This document shows, piece by piece, positions 1 through 10,500 of a stretch of 64,000 nucleotides of DNA; the stretch's first letter is position 1, and each line of letters begins with the position of its first letter. The stretch is from Victivallales bacterium (GTDB lineage: Bacteria; Verrucomicrobiota; Lentisphaeria; Oligosphaerales; Oligosphaeraceae). The translations under genes were made by a program, and so were the position numbers. Location of the stretch: positions 36,238 to 100,237 of the forward strand of contig JAFXUD010000094.1 of assembly GCA_017535315.1 (NCBI GenBank), in the 5' to 3' direction. The notes under the pieces were generated by a model, which did not search any database, had not been told where the DNA came from, and saw nothing but the letters and a program-made list of their open reading frames with translations.

Positions 1-286
1 TCCCGAAGTGCACAAGAAGATGTTCTGCAAGGCTGACATCCCAGATACGGTGCATGATGACCGCGTTAAAATCAGCGGAAAGAGCTTCCAGGGTATTGGA
101 GGCGGAATTGAAGGGTGAAAGGTATTCGGAAACGTTACGTCCCTTTTCCCGATAAAGAAGTTCCAAGCGATAACCTGCCCCACGAAGCCATTGGGCAACT
201 TGGAAAACATATTGCTCAATGCCTCCTAAAAAGCCAGCATATTCACTGACAAATAGAACGGTACCTGGTGTGTGCAAGATGAACAA
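1..286 (-). CDS. Glycosyltransferase family 4-like protein, N-terminal part
   Basis: The gene runs off the left edge. The minus-strand reading frame carries a Rossmann-type first strand followed by a glycine-rich turn and helix (VLFVSEYAGFLGGIEQYV), the usual N-terminal donor-side fold entry of GT-B glycosyltransferases of the GT4 kind, which transfer sugars from nucleotide-sugar donors during glycan or glycolipid assembly. No ATG is available between the upstream in-frame stop near 293 and the conserved part. The start taken here is a TTG at 284-286; a second TTG lies at 275-277. No convincing ribosome binding site is visible, so the start is weak. The family assignment rests on about 90 residues only. 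Confidence 0.6.
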   Translation of the reverse strand, partial: MFILHTPGTVLFVSEYAGFLGGIEQYVFQVAQWLRGAGYRLELLYREKGRNVSEYLSPFNSASNTLEALSADFNAVIMHRIWDVSLAEHLLVHFG

Positions 287-312
287 AAAACGTTATATTG
301 TAAAAAACATAA

Positions 313-660
<348 letters not shown>

Positions 661-662
661 TT

Positions 663-1796
663 ATGGACAATCGTTTTACACTCATTTCGCCTGTGCCAGG
701 CATCAATTCTGGCAGAATATACTATTTTATCCCCGATTGCGTGAAACAGGATAGACCATCGCCGCTCTTTGTCTTTATGCATGGAGGGGCACAGGCAACG
801 CCCGATGATGCACCATACGAAATGTACCTGCATGAAAAGAAGGGGGTGCTGCAGCCTCATATTTCACATGCCCCGTTTATTGTTGCGGCTCCTTCTGCGC
901 CTCCTGCCATAGACGGCAAGCGCTGGAACCGTGTTGGAACTGCGAAATATATTGAGGCTGTCATTGAAGATGCTTGCTCACGTTTTTGCATTGATCGCGA
1001 CCGCATCATTTTCGGGGGGCATTCCATGGGCGGGTATGGTGCCTATCATCTTGGGCAGATACTGGCGGATCGTGCAGCTGGAGTCTTTCTTAGCAGCGGT
1101 GCCTGGGTGGAATCGGATTTCCGTTCTCTTTATGGAACTCCTGCCTACATTCTACATGGAAAATACGACTGTGCTGCAAACTATCATGAGCAGCACCCCG
1201 AACCACGGCACCACGACTGGTGCGGTGTCTCGCACGCGAGGGCGGCGCATGAGTTGATGCTTTGCTATGGTGTTGAGCATGTTTTTGACGAACATGAGGG
1301 AGGACACAGCCTGAAATGGGAACCTGCCCAGATGGCGTTCATGCGCTTTCTTGATTGGGCGGTCAAGCAGCGGCGCAATCCCTATCCGAAGAAATGTGCC
1401 CTCGTGACGCCTTGTGGATCGGGTGACCCTGACCTGGAGAATCGAAGCTCGTCAAGGTATTTGGAAATCCTCAAACAAGAACCAGGTCTTGTTTCATACG
1501 ATCGCATTCAGTTGCATGGTCCGAATGTGGCATGGACGGTTCAGCAGTTCCTGCAGCAGGGCTATTCCCTTGAGAAGAGTTGGCGGCCAGGTGCGCGTAT
1601 CATCGCCGAGAATCTGGGGGGAAACCGTTTTGTTGTCCATGCGGAGAATCTCTCCAGCTTCGCCATAAAACTTGCGCCTGCGATGGGGGACCTTTCACGC
1701 CCATTCATTGTTGATGCTGGGGAACTTGGTGTGAAAGCGCTCAAAACAGAGCCTGTTACAGGGGATTCGGACTACTGCGCACGCATTGTTTTCTGA
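663..1796 (+). CDS. Alpha/beta hydrolase, esterase-like
   Basis: A 377-residue protein with an alpha/beta hydrolase core. An oxyanion-type HGG is at residues 40-42 and the nucleophile elbow GGHSMGG at 118-124 puts the catalytic serine at 121. A late GGHS supplies a candidate histidine. The fold resembles PHB-depolymerase and feruloyl-esterase type enzymes, which remove acyl groups from polymers. There is no signal peptide, so it is probably cytoplasmic. Residues about 245-377 form an extra C-terminal region not needed for the hydrolase fold. The upstream AAGG is a weak ribosome site. The next gene starts 18 bp downstream on the same strand, so the two may be co-transcribed. The exact substrate cannot be told. 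Confidence 0.75.
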   Translation: MDNRFTLISPVPGINSGRIYYFIPDCVKQDRPSPLFVFMHGGAQATPDDAPYEMYLHEKKGVLQPHISHAPFIVAAPSAPPAIDGKRWNRVGTAKYIEAVIEDACSRFCIDRDRIIFGGHSMGGYGAYHLGQILADRAAGVFLSSGAWVESDFRSLYGTPAYILHGKYDCAANYHEQHPEPRHHDWCGVSHARAAHELMLCYGVEHVFDEHEGGHSLKWEPAQMAFMRFLDWAVKQRRNPYPKKCALVTPCGSGDPDLENRSSSRYLEILKQEPGLVSYDRIQLHGPNVAWTVQQFLQQGYSLEKSWRPGARIIAENLGGNRFVVHAENLSSFAIKLAPAMGDLSRPFIVDAGELGVKALKTEPVTGDSDYCARIVF

Positions 1797-1814
1797 TGGA
1801 CGAGGTAATAGGAT

Positions 1815-3134
1815 ATGATGATTGTGCATAAACTTCTTTCAGAATGTTCATCACGATGGAAAGTGGTGTGTGACAAGGATGCGGAAAAAGCAAAACGCTT
1901 CTTTGCGCTCTGTGAAATAGTTTGCTTTTCCTTGAGCTGGTTGTCGGTTGTTTTTCTGGCGGTCCAGTTGATTTGTGCAAGCTGCGGGCGAAAAGATGCT
2001 TTTCCCAATTGGCTGTCGGTCTATCTTTCTCCTCTGCTTCTATCGGGAGCGGTGGGCTATCTGACGAATTGGATCGCTATTGAGATGGTTTTTCGTCCGT
2101 ATGAGCCTAAGAAATGGCTACCTTTTTGGCGGCAAGGACTGATTCCACGTAACAAGCCCAACATTGCCCGAAAAGTGGGAGACAAGGTGGGAAACGAGTT
2201 GCTTTCTCCCGAAAAAATCGCATCGGAACTTAGTGGGCATCTGATGGAGTGGATGCGTCGCCCTGATGTAATAACCGCTTTGAAAGGAAGACTTCAGGAG
2301 TTTCTTGCCTCCCATCAGGAGGCGGTCATCCAGTTTCTGGTGCCACAGATTGAAAATACCTTGAAGGAGTATGTCGATAAACTGGTGAATCCCGATAGCA
2401 TCAAGGAACTTTGGGAAACGCAGCTTCTGCCGCTTCTGAACAAGCAGGAGAATCGTCAGAGGATTGCCGAGGGATTTGTCTCTTTCTGCAAGGGAAATGC
2501 TGGTTCCTTTGCGGTTGTCGTACGTGGACGCATTCGCCAGCATTTGCAGGAGAGGCTCTCCAATCTCCCATTTGTGGGGAATTTTTCCGATAGGATTACA
2601 GACTGGATTATGGAGTTTTTTGCCGATGAAGAATCAATGAAGGAGATGCTGGCCAACTGGCTTGCCGAGCCCCAGACGCAGGAGATGCTGGAGCAGAATG
2701 TGACGAAGATATGTGAGCAGTTCAACGAGTGGATGAACTCTCCACAGGCGACGGGCAAGTTGAGCGAATATGCCTCGAACGCCAAGGTAAAACTGAAAAC
2801 GAAGGTTGCGGAGTATCTGCACGAGGCCTTCCCGAAGACGGTGAAAAACGCCTTGGCATCCGAAAAACTATGGGATTGGTTTGAGGAGACGGCCCTGCCC
2901 ACGCTCTCCACCATGCTTTCCAACTACATCACGGAACACCGCCAGGACTTCATCGACCAGCTTAGGCTGTCAGAACGCGTTGAGGAGGCGATCAACAGGC
3001 AGGATATTGGCCAGTTCCACCAGATGGTCAACGAAATTGCTGCCGAGCACCTGGGGGCCATCCAGGTGCTCGGATATATCCTGGGGAGCATCGTTGGAGC
3101 CTTTCAGGTCATGCAGAGTGTTCTTCTGCGCTAG
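1815..3134 (+). CDS. DUF445 family membrane protein
   Basis: A 439-residue protein. After a hydrophobic segment around residues 30-55 comes the family hallmark: a membrane stretch with GAVGYLTNWIAIEMVFRPYEP, then QGLIPRNK and alternating helical repeats of about 40 residues (LPFVGNFSDRITDWIMEFF and similar). The C-terminus ends in a second hydrophobic stretch containing GYILGSIVGAFQ. DUF445 proteins (YheB-like) are membrane-anchored helical proteins of unknown function. A GAGGT ribosome site sits 8 nt before the first of two adjacent ATGs. The gene follows the esterase by 18 bp and converges on the sialidase-like gene with only 8 bp between. Confidence 0.85.
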   Translation: MMIVHKLLSECSSRWKVVCDKDAEKAKRFFALCEIVCFSLSWLSVVFLAVQLICASCGRKDAFPNWLSVYLSPLLLSGAVGYLTNWIAIEMVFRPYEPKKWLPFWRQGLIPRNKPNIARKVGDKVGNELLSPEKIASELSGHLMEWMRRPDVITALKGRLQEFLASHQEAVIQFLVPQIENTLKEYVDKLVNPDSIKELWETQLLPLLNKQENRQRIAEGFVSFCKGNAGSFAVVVRGRIRQHLQERLSNLPFVGNFSDRITDWIMEFFADEESMKEMLANWLAEPQTQEMLEQNVTKICEQFNEWMNSPQATGKLSEYASNAKVKLKTKVAEYLHEAFPKTVKNALASEKLWDWFEETALPTLSTMLSNYITEHRQDFIDQLRLSERVEEAINRQDIGQFHQMVNEIAAEHLGAIQVLGYILGSIVGAFQVMQSVLLR

Positions 3135-3142
3135 TTTTGATA

Positions 3143-4201
3143 TTATCTCGTTAATCTGTTTTGTAGCATAAACTCATCCAAAGAAAGGCTATATCCTCGA
3201 ATTTGCCCCTTGTCCCAGGCGTCATCGACGATGTAGTTGACGATGTAGATTTCGCCGTCAGGGAACTGCACCCAGCCTGAGTAGCCCAAATCCGCATAGG
3301 GAGAGCGGTCGTAATCGATGGGCAGGATTCGTGCAAATGAGTCAGAACGCTTCTCCGCAAGGATGGAATCGCGGTCGAGGAGCGCGGCAAAGAGGTTTTG
3401 CGTGCCATGCCCCCAGCCACCGCGTCCGCCTTGCATGAAGCGGTAGGTGATGAGGATGTCTCCGTTGTTCAGGAATCCTGCTGTGGGACGGTGGCAGCCT
3501 GGCAGAGGAAGGTCGATGATGGGACCCCAGGTTTCACCGTTGTCATGGCTGATCACTTTTTTGCAGTCCAGGCCAATGAATGAATTCTCCCGCATAAAGG
3601 CGGCAATGCAACTGTGCCCCATTGGCAGCATGGATACCTCGCATAAGTTGAACTCGGGCGAGTGTGCAACCGTGATGCGGGGAGACCAGTTCTTCCCGCC
3701 ATCGTCGGAGTAGTGCATGTACTGGGTGAGTTTCCCATCCATCTTGTGGTGCGCGGCGATGATGAGGCGGCCCGTGGGGAGTTCGAGCAACTTGTCAGGC
3801 ACGATTCCGTGGAGCGGCGTTTCGACAGGTTCCATCCAGGTTTCGCCCTCGTTGTCGGAATAGTAGATCAGGACAACGGCGGCCTTGTAGTCGTCTTCGC
3901 TTTTGTCGTGTGAAACCCTATCCACGGTAATGGCCAGGCGGTTGTCCGAAAGGCGGGTGATGCGGGCGCAGTTGTAATAATAGGGCAGTCCCTTTGTCCC
4001 CTCTGTGACGGGCCTTTTGGCAGACCAGGTGCGCCCGCGGTCAGTGGAAGTGGTGAGCATCAGGCGAGTATAGGAGCGGTCGCCGTGATGGATGCATTCC
4101 GAAAAGACGCAGACCAGCTTGCCAGAGGCCGTCAGAACCACGTCAGGCCAGGCTTCGTAGATGCTTGAATCATTGCTGATGGTGTATTTGCTTATGCTCA
4201 T
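3143..4201 (-). CDS. Sialidase-like BNR-repeat protein
   Basis: About 352 residues of six-bladed beta-propeller type. It has repeated Asp-box-like motifs (STDRGRTW, YSDNEGETW, YSDDGGKNW, SHDNGETW), as in exo-sialidases and related neuraminidase-fold enzymes that act on terminal sialic acid or other sugars. No signal peptide is visible. An ATG eight codons upstream (4225) has no ribosome site. The chosen ATG at 4201 is preceded by AAAAGGA at good spacing. The family is broad and several members are not true sialidases, so the substrate is open. Confidence 0.75.
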   Translation of the reverse strand: MSISKYTISNDSSIYEAWPDVVLTASGKLVCVFSECIHHGDRSYTRLMLTTSTDRGRTWSAKRPVTEGTKGLPYYYNCARITRLSDNRLAITVDRVSHDKSEDDYKAAVVLIYYSDNEGETWMEPVETPLHGIVPDKLLELPTGRLIIAAHHKMDGKLTQYMHYSDDGGKNWSPRITVAHSPEFNLCEVSMLPMGHSCIAAFMRENSFIGLDCKKVISHDNGETWGPIIDLPLPGCHRPTAGFLNNGDILITYRFMQGGRGGWGHGTQNLFAALLDRDSILAEKRSDSFARILPIDYDRSPYADLGYSGWVQFPDGEIYIVNYIVDDAWDKGQIRGYSLSLDEFMLQNRLTR

Positions 4202-4340
4202 CCTGACATCCTTTTCTTTTTTCATGGAAACAATCTATACAAATATCTTCAAATATACTTCACCTTTTGAATAATTGCGAAATATGTTATGAATGTTGTG
4301 GAATTGTCGTTATTTGTCGTGAAATATACGCCTCGCCAAT

Positions 4341-4370
4341 TTGCAAAAAAGTTAAAAAAGATGATATTAT
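4341..4370 (+). promoter_or_regulatory. Likely promoter of the EF-G gene
   Basis: TTGCAA (4341-4346), 18-bp A-rich spacer, TATTAT (4365-4370), about 34 bp before the ATG. A strong GAGGAGG ribosome site lies just before the start. Confidence 0.5.
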
Positions 4371-4403
4371 TATACCGCATTTCAGAAAAGAGGAGGCATT
4401 ATC

Positions 4404-6500
4404 ATGGCGCGTTTACATCCGTTGTCGCAAGTTCGAAATATAGGTATCATGGCTCACATTGACGCAGGAAAGACCACCTGCACGGAGCGTGTCCTTTTCT
4501 ATACAGGTCGTACGCACAAGCTGGGGGAGACGCATGACGGGAAGGCCGTCATGGATTTCATGGACCAGGAGAAGGAGCGCGGCATCACCATCACCAGCGC
4601 TGCAACCACCTGCATGTGGAACGGGTGTCAGATCAATGTCATCGACACTCCTGGACACGTCGATTTCACCGTTGAAGTGGAGCGTTCCCTGCGCATCTTG
4701 GATGGCGCTATCGGCCTTTTTTGTGCTGTTGGCGGAGTCGAACCGCAGTCGGAGACGGTTTGGCGTCAGGCGGAAAAATACCACGTCCCTCGCATCTGTT
4801 TCATCAATAAGATGGACCGTGTGGGAGCCGATTTTTTCCAGGTCGTCACGCAGATACACGAAATCCTTGGTGCAAACGCCGTGCCGATTGTCCTGCCCAT
4901 TAACCAGGGGCCTGAGTTCGAGGGGATCATCGACCTGGTGCAGATGTGCCAGGTGCGTTATGTGGAGGACAAGGGCGGAACATATCCGCAGGATGCACCC
5001 TTGACGGAGGAGCAGAGAGAGTATGCGGAGCCTTGGCGCAAGAATCTCGTCGAGCACCTTGCAGAGTTGGATGAGACCCTACTGGAGAAGTACTTTGCTG
5101 GCGAGGAGATTACCGAGGCGGAGATGCGGGCTGCCATCCGCCGCTCCACCATCGCTCAGGAGATTTGCCCCGTTCTTTGCGGAAGCGCCTTCCGCAACAA
5201 GGGGATTCAGCGGCTTCTTGATGCGATTACCGACTATCTGCCCAGTCCGCTGGACGTCCCGACGGCTGTCGGAACGGATGCGGAAGGCCTGCAGATTGAA
5301 CGCCATGCAGGAGATGAAGAACCGATGGCCGCTCTTGCCTTCAAGGTTGTTGCGGACAAGCATGTGGGCAAGCTGGTCTATGTCCGCGTCTATTCTGGAA
5401 AAATGGAGGCGGGAAGCTACATTTACAACTCATCAAAGGGCAAGCAGCAGCGTATCGGTCGTCTGGCGCGTATGCACGCAAACCACCGCGAGGAAGTCGA
5501 ATGCCTTTATGCTGGTGAAATCGGAGTCGCCATCGGTCTGACGGACACGGTGACTGGGGACACTCTTTGTTCGGAGGAGCATCCCATCACCTTGGAGGCC
5601 ATCGACTTTCCTGCTCCTGTCATCAGCATTGCCGTCAGCCCCTGCAGCAATGGCGACAGGGACAAGCTATCGCAGGCTTTGCAGAAACTGGCGGAGGAGG
5701 ACCCGACCTTCACCGTGCACTTTGACAAGGAGACGGAGAACACCATCATCTCTGGCATGGGTGAACTGCATCTGGATATCATCGTTGACCGTATTCGCCG
5801 TGAGTTTGGCGTGCAGGTGAATTGCGGCGCACCTGAGGTTGCCTATCGTGAGACCTGCACGCAGGTCGTTAAACACGAGGAGCGCTTCAAGAAACAGACA
5901 GGCGGCCACGGGCAATACGCTCATGTGCTTATCACGATGGAGCCGCTGGAGAAGGGTGCTGGTTACGAGTTCGTCAACGAAATCAAGGGCGGTAACATTC
6001 CCAGGGAGTATTTCCCTGCCATTGAGAAGGGGTTCAAGGAGGGACTTGAGGAAGGCCCCAAGGCGGGCTATCCTGTGGTTGACCTGCGTATCACCCTGGT
6101 TGACGGTTCCTACCATGAGGTTGACAGCTCCGAAATAGCGTTCAGAACCTGCGCGTTGAGTGCATTCAAAGCCGCTTTCAGCAAGGCGAGGCCCATTTTG
6201 CTGGAGCCGATTATGAAGTTGAACATCACGACGCCGACGGAATATGCTGGCGGCATAACGGGCGGGCTTTGCTCCAAGCGTGGACGTATCCTCGGTATTG
6301 ACCCCATTAGCCAGAAGACGCAGCTTATCCGCGCCAGCGCACCGCTGGCGAATCTCTTTGGCTACACCAGCGAACTGCGAAACATCACCCAGGGACGCGC
6401 TGGCTTCAACATGCAGTTCGACTTCTACGAGCCCGTCCCGCAGAATCTCGCCGAGGAGATTGTCGCGGAACGCCGCAAAAGACGCCAAACAGGCAAGTGA
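4404..6500 (+). CDS. fusA: Translation elongation factor G
   Basis: A 698-residue protein of full family length. GTPase motifs are in order: G1 AHIDAGKTT at 17-25, a switch I region with [10 protein letters not shown] near 59-68, G3 DTPGHVDF at 81-88, and G4 NKMD at 135-138. Domains II to V follow, including the domain III stretch [16 protein letters not shown], and domain IV with [12 protein letters not shown] drives GTP-dependent translocation of tRNA and mRNA on the ribosome and also helps ribosome recycling. The gene stands alone rather than in the classic rpsL-rpsG-fusA-tuf string, so it may be one of several paralogues. A very good Shine-Dalgarno (GAGGAGG) fixes the start. Confidence 0.95.
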   Translation: MARLHPLSQVRNIGIMAHIDAGKTTCTERVLFYTGRTHKLGETHDGKAVMDFMDQEKERGITITSAATTCMWNGCQINVIDTPGHVDFTVEVERSLRILDGAIGLFCAVGGVEPQSETVWRQAEKYHVPRICFINKMDRVGADFFQVVTQIHEILGANAVPIVLPINQGPEFEGIIDLVQMCQVRYVEDKGGTYPQDAPLTEEQREYAEPWRKNLVEHLAELDETLLEKYFAGEEITEAEMRAAIRRSTIAQEICPVLCGSAFRNKGIQRLLDAITDYLPSPLDVPTAVGTDAEGLQIERHAGDEEPMAALAFKVVADKHVGKLVYVRVYSGKMEAGSYIYNSSKGKQQRIGRLARMHANHREEVECLYAGEIGVAIGLTDTVTGDTLCSEEHPITLEAIDFPAPVISIAVSPCSNGDRDKLSQALQKLAEEDPTFTVHFDKETENTIISGMGELHLDIIVDRIRREFGVQVNCGAPEVAYRETCTQVVKHEERFKKQTGGHGQYAHVLITMEPLEKGAGYEFVNEIKGGNIPREYFPAIEKGFKEGLEEGPKAGYPVVDLRITLVDGSYHEVDSSEIAFRTCALSAFKAAFSKARPILLEPIMKLNITTPTEYAGGITGGLCSKRGRILGIDPISQKTQLIRASAPLANLFGYTSELRNITQGRAGFNMQFDFYEPVPQNLAEEIVAERRKRRQTGK

Positions 6501-6520
6501 GTTTTTATTGTTGAGGTGAT

Positions 6521-7339
6521 TTATTCCTTTCTCTCCTCTTCAAAAAACTCCCAGACCTTGTCTAGGTAGTCTGCCGCCTCGTCATAGACGGCGTGACCAT
6601 AGTTATCAAAGATGAAGAATCTGCCGCCTGTATTTCGTGCGATTTCCATGGCCTGCTTCGGGGGAAAAATGCGGTCAAGTGCTCCGCCGATGGCAAGCAC
6701 GGGGCAGTTGATGGCGTGGAGGTTGGCCGTCAGGTCGAAGCTGCACAGGCCGTCTGCAAAGATGGAGAATCGCTTCAACTCCACATCTGTCGTGCCTGAA
6801 AGGGAGGCGAGAATCGCCTCTTTGTGCCTTACGTAGAAGGCATCCGTGTAAATCATTTCGGCGAAGGAACGGCCCAGTTCGTCCGCTTTCCCCGCTTTGG
6901 CGAGGGCAGACCAGTTGTTGAGAATGCCTCTGGCATGCTCTGTCATGGCGGGCGTGCTTGAGCCGATGACAAGCCGTTTCACGAGGTCTGGACGTTCCGC
7001 GGCGATTGCCTGCGCCACCATGCCTCCTGCAGAAACTCCCATCATGTAGGCGTCGCGAATGTGGAGGGCATCCATCGCGCGAATGGTGTCAGTAGCCATC
7101 TCCTTCACGGTATAGTGCGCAGGCGGCTCTGACACGCGGTCGAACATGATAATCGTATATTCGCCGAGAAAACGCCTGTATTGCATGGCGACAGCAGGTG
7201 CAAGAGGCATGAGGCTCTTGGTATAAAGCCCTGGAAGGAGGACAAAGCTCTTGGGGCCGCCCTTGATTATCGCATAGTCCAGCGTAGAGGATGCGGTTTT
7301 TATGCTGGAAATCTGAATGTCTGGTTGGGTGGTGCTCAT
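6521..7339 (-). CDS. Alpha/beta hydrolase
   Basis: A 272-residue single-domain alpha/beta hydrolase without signal peptide. The nucleophile elbow GVSAGG (residues 101-106) puts Ser at 103, an acid is likely in GGALDRIF, and YGHAVYD supplies the histidine. An early LLPGLYT takes the oxyanion position. The family includes esterases, lipases and dehalogenases; the protein resembles the small cytosolic hydrolases of that group but carries no substrate-specific motif. It converges on the EF-G gene with 20 bp between. Upstream lies a structured repeat element. Confidence 0.75.
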   Translation of the reverse strand: MSTTQPDIQISSIKTASSTLDYAIIKGGPKSFVLLPGLYTKSLMPLAPAVAMQYRRFLGEYTIIMFDRVSEPPAHYTVKEMATDTIRAMDALHIRDAYMMGVSAGGMVAQAIAAERPDLVKRLVIGSSTPAMTEHARGILNNWSALAKAGKADELGRSFAEMIYTDAFYVRHKEAILASLSGTTDVELKRFSIFADGLCSFDLTANLHAINCPVLAIGGALDRIFPPKQAMEIARNTGGRFFIFDNYGHAVYDEAADYLDKVWEFFEEERKE

Positions 7340-7356
7340 AGTATTTATTGTTTCTC

Positions 7357-7554
7357 GTAACTATTCAGAAGGGTAAGCCGCATAGCGGCGACAAGAATTT
7401 AGCCGTGGGTGGAGCGAGCGCCTTTGGCGCGAGCGAAACCCACGGGCTAGCGCCTCCCAATTTCTTTGCGCCGTGCCGCGTAGCGAAGCGGAGCGGCACG
7501 GCGCAGAAAATCTAGCAGCCTGTGTCTATAGGCTACCTTTCTAAATAACTATTC
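7357..7554. repeat. Three-hairpin intergenic element, family A copy 1
   Basis: About 190 bp between an alpha/beta hydrolase and a large secreted protein. It has three stem-loops: a small GCCGC/GCGGC one near 7378, a long one with CCGTGGGT (7403-7410) pairing with ACCCACGG (7438-7445), and a 12-bp perfect stem at 7468-7479 and 7493-7504 (GCGCCGTGCCGC). The ends are imperfect inverted repeats, and a 9-bp direct repeat TAACTATTC occurs at 7358-7366 and 7546-7554. The right-hand repeat overlaps the stop codon of the neighbouring gene. Homologous copies lie at 55.07, 60.7 and 60.95 kb. Confidence 0.8.
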
Positions 7555-10500
7555 GGCTTTCTTCAGAACATATTTGTCATAGAATTGCAGTATTTTTGTG
7601 CGGGCGTTCTCCATATCGGCGATGGAGCCTCGTGCGGCGGATTCGAAGAGAGTGTGAAGCTGCGCAGATAGCTCAGCCTGGTCTTGGCGTCCTTCTATGG
7701 CCTTGAGGCAGAGCTGTGCGATGCGATAGTCAGTGAAGCCGTCGCACCATGCGTCGAAGCGTCTGCCAGAAAGCAGGGTGCCGTAGTTGGCGTCGGCGTA
7801 AAGGGTGCCGTAATCGCTTCTGTTTTTTGCGTCATAACCAGAGCAGTCGAAGGAGTCGAAGCCGTCACCGCCCGCATGTGAATCGACGTGCCAGAACGCG
7901 GCAGTCGAGCCGAGTCCATCGCGGAGGTTCTGCCAGAAAAAGCGTCGATAGACAGAGGGATGGACAACCTTGTCGAGGATGCCATATGTCCAGATGGTGC
8001 AGTTGTGCCTCTTCGCGGCTTCGATGACATCGGGGAGCGTGTTGGAGGGGCGGTAGAGCATGACAATGTCAAATAGCCCGAAAATTTTGTCCACGGTTTC
8101 GGTTGTGAGCTTTTTTCGTCTGCTTCCGAAGGGGTGCGGGTCGATGAAACGGTGCGCTTTCGGGAGCGCCTCACGTATCCAGTTTCCCGCGTTCCAGGCG
8201 ATGTTCATCGTCGATTTCGGGTCGTCCCAGTCGCCGCCAGGTTCGTCACATGGATAGATAATCAGCTGCTCCTGGCGAACGCCGAAGTCGCTTTCCAAAT
8301 GGTTGGCTAAGGTTTGCAGGAAAAGCTTGAACGCCTTTTCGAATTTGGGAGTGCCGTATGGGAAGCGTACTTTCCCCTTGTGGAGCATCGCCCATTTCCG
8401 CTCCATCGCCAAGTAGAAGATGAAGCTGCAGCTCTGTGGGTCGAAACCGTTGGCGAAGCAGGTGGCGAGGTTCTTGTCAAGTTGCGAAAAGTCCGATTCA
8501 CCAATGGTGCCATCCTCCTTCATTTCGGGGTAAGTACCCAGCAACGGGGCAAAGATGGTGTTGAGACCACGGTCGGCGAGGAAGCGGACATGCTCTGGAC
8601 GAACGCTCCTGCAGAGCAGGTAGGTGAAGTTCATGTTGGTGCATGGATAATCGTCGGGATTCGCGTTCGTCACGGTGACCTCCAAGTCGGCAACCTGCAC
8701 GCCGAAGCCAGGGTAGTCACCCTTGACGACCAGCTTGCCTGTATAAGTGCCAGCTTCAAGCCCCTTTGACGATATGGTCATCCAAACAGGCGTGGTCCCG
8801 TTCGGTGCAGTGCGAAGGACTGTGTTCATGGGAAGCGGTGCAAGCGGGTCGAAGAAGAGGTTTTTGGCATTATCCATAATTGGAAGCCCTTCTGCAAACT
8901 TTATGCCGTTGAGAAAATCGTTCCACGGTTCGTGGTTGAAGGCCTTAGCGCCGCTTTGCAGGGGCCATTTCTCAAAGCATTTAATCTGACCGAGGAAGGG
9001 CTTGTCAGTCATGTTGCTGAACACGAACCCACGGCGCGCCTCGCTGTTACGTGGCATCGTGATGGAGATTCTCTGAACTGGCTTAGAGAGCATTGAAATG
9101 GCCAGGCTATTGCCATACGGATCTTCTGGTTCCCACAGGACGCAGGGCCGTCCTTCAAGGACGATGGAGGTGTAGAGATGCCCGAGGTTCTCAAAGGCTG
9201 CGCCGATGCGCGGATACCATGCGGCCTCTTCGCCGTTGGCGGCGATGGTTTCGGCCAGCTTCTTCAACTCCTGCTCTGCCTTTTGAAGCAGTTCAGGTGC
9301 ATTTGGAGGCAGGGTGCCCAGAGTATCCTGCTCTACCTTCAGACGCTGCTCGAAATATGCCTTTCTGCTACCGATGATCATGGTAGGGAAGGAGTCAGGC
9401 TGATGGAAATCGGTTGCAAGTGGTCCCCAGGTCTGCAGCCCTCCTGCCGCTGGACCAGAACGCGTGAAATTGCATGTGTGTTGGCTACCTGGCGTGGGGT
9501 TGAGGCCGATTTCAGCGATTGGTATCCTGAAAACCGCCTGCCATTCGGTCGGCGTGTGCTCGACGGAGACCGTGGCTGCACTTTTGAATGCGGGGTCTAG
9601 CGTGTGTGAGGCAACCATCTTCGCCGTGTAGAGTTTGCCATTGATGCCTGCTCCATAGTGGTAATATAGGTGGTGCGTCTTGTCTGGACGGAAGAAAAAC
9701 TCCACAGCGTCTCCTGACCACACCGTGCCATCTGGGTTGATTTTGGGGTCGATACCCTCTGGAATCGGACATTTGTAGGTGACAACAAGCACGTCGCCCG
9801 CCAGCATTGCGGATGCGCGCCCTGCGCAACGGACAAACTTTGCGTCTGCCGTGACGGTACTGCCTGCCGCCGCACCTTCTGAATCAAGCACGTTGAACGG
9901 GCAGGTCCACTCGGCTGCACTGACATCTGCGGTGACAAGGATGTTGGAGTTGTCCCGCTCCTGTGGCGTGTTGTCTACGGCTTCCTCCAGCGGTTTGGGC
10001 GGCTCAACAGAGTTCCACATCTTGACGCTGGCGATGAAGCCGCGCAGGAATGCGGTTTTCTCCTGCGGGTTGCTTGGGTCGGTGCCGAAGGTTAGAAGCG
10101 GATAGTATTGCTTTGGCGTGTAGTCCAAGTCGGAGATGGAAAGGGCGTTTTTACGGCAGTCCACGAGCATACCATCCAGCCAAAGGAAGCCTTCGCCGCC
10201 CGATGCAAGGGCGACCCGTGCGTCATGCCATCTGCCTGGCGCGAGGTTCGCTGTTGCACCAGTCAAGGCGAACTCCTTGAGTATCGTGTTGCCCTTTCTC
10301 TGGCTGATGCGCGCTTCGGGCTGGTTCTTATCGTTGAATTGCAGGATGAAATAGGCCTGTCGCCATGCGGTATTCTCAAAGCTGATGAGGGTGCGGCGCT
10401 TCTTGTCTAGCGGGGTGTCGAGCTTGAAGAGCACATCGAATGTCAGCTCCTTGCAGTCGAGCTTTTGGCGTGGGAACTCGATGAAGGTGTAGCCGCCATC

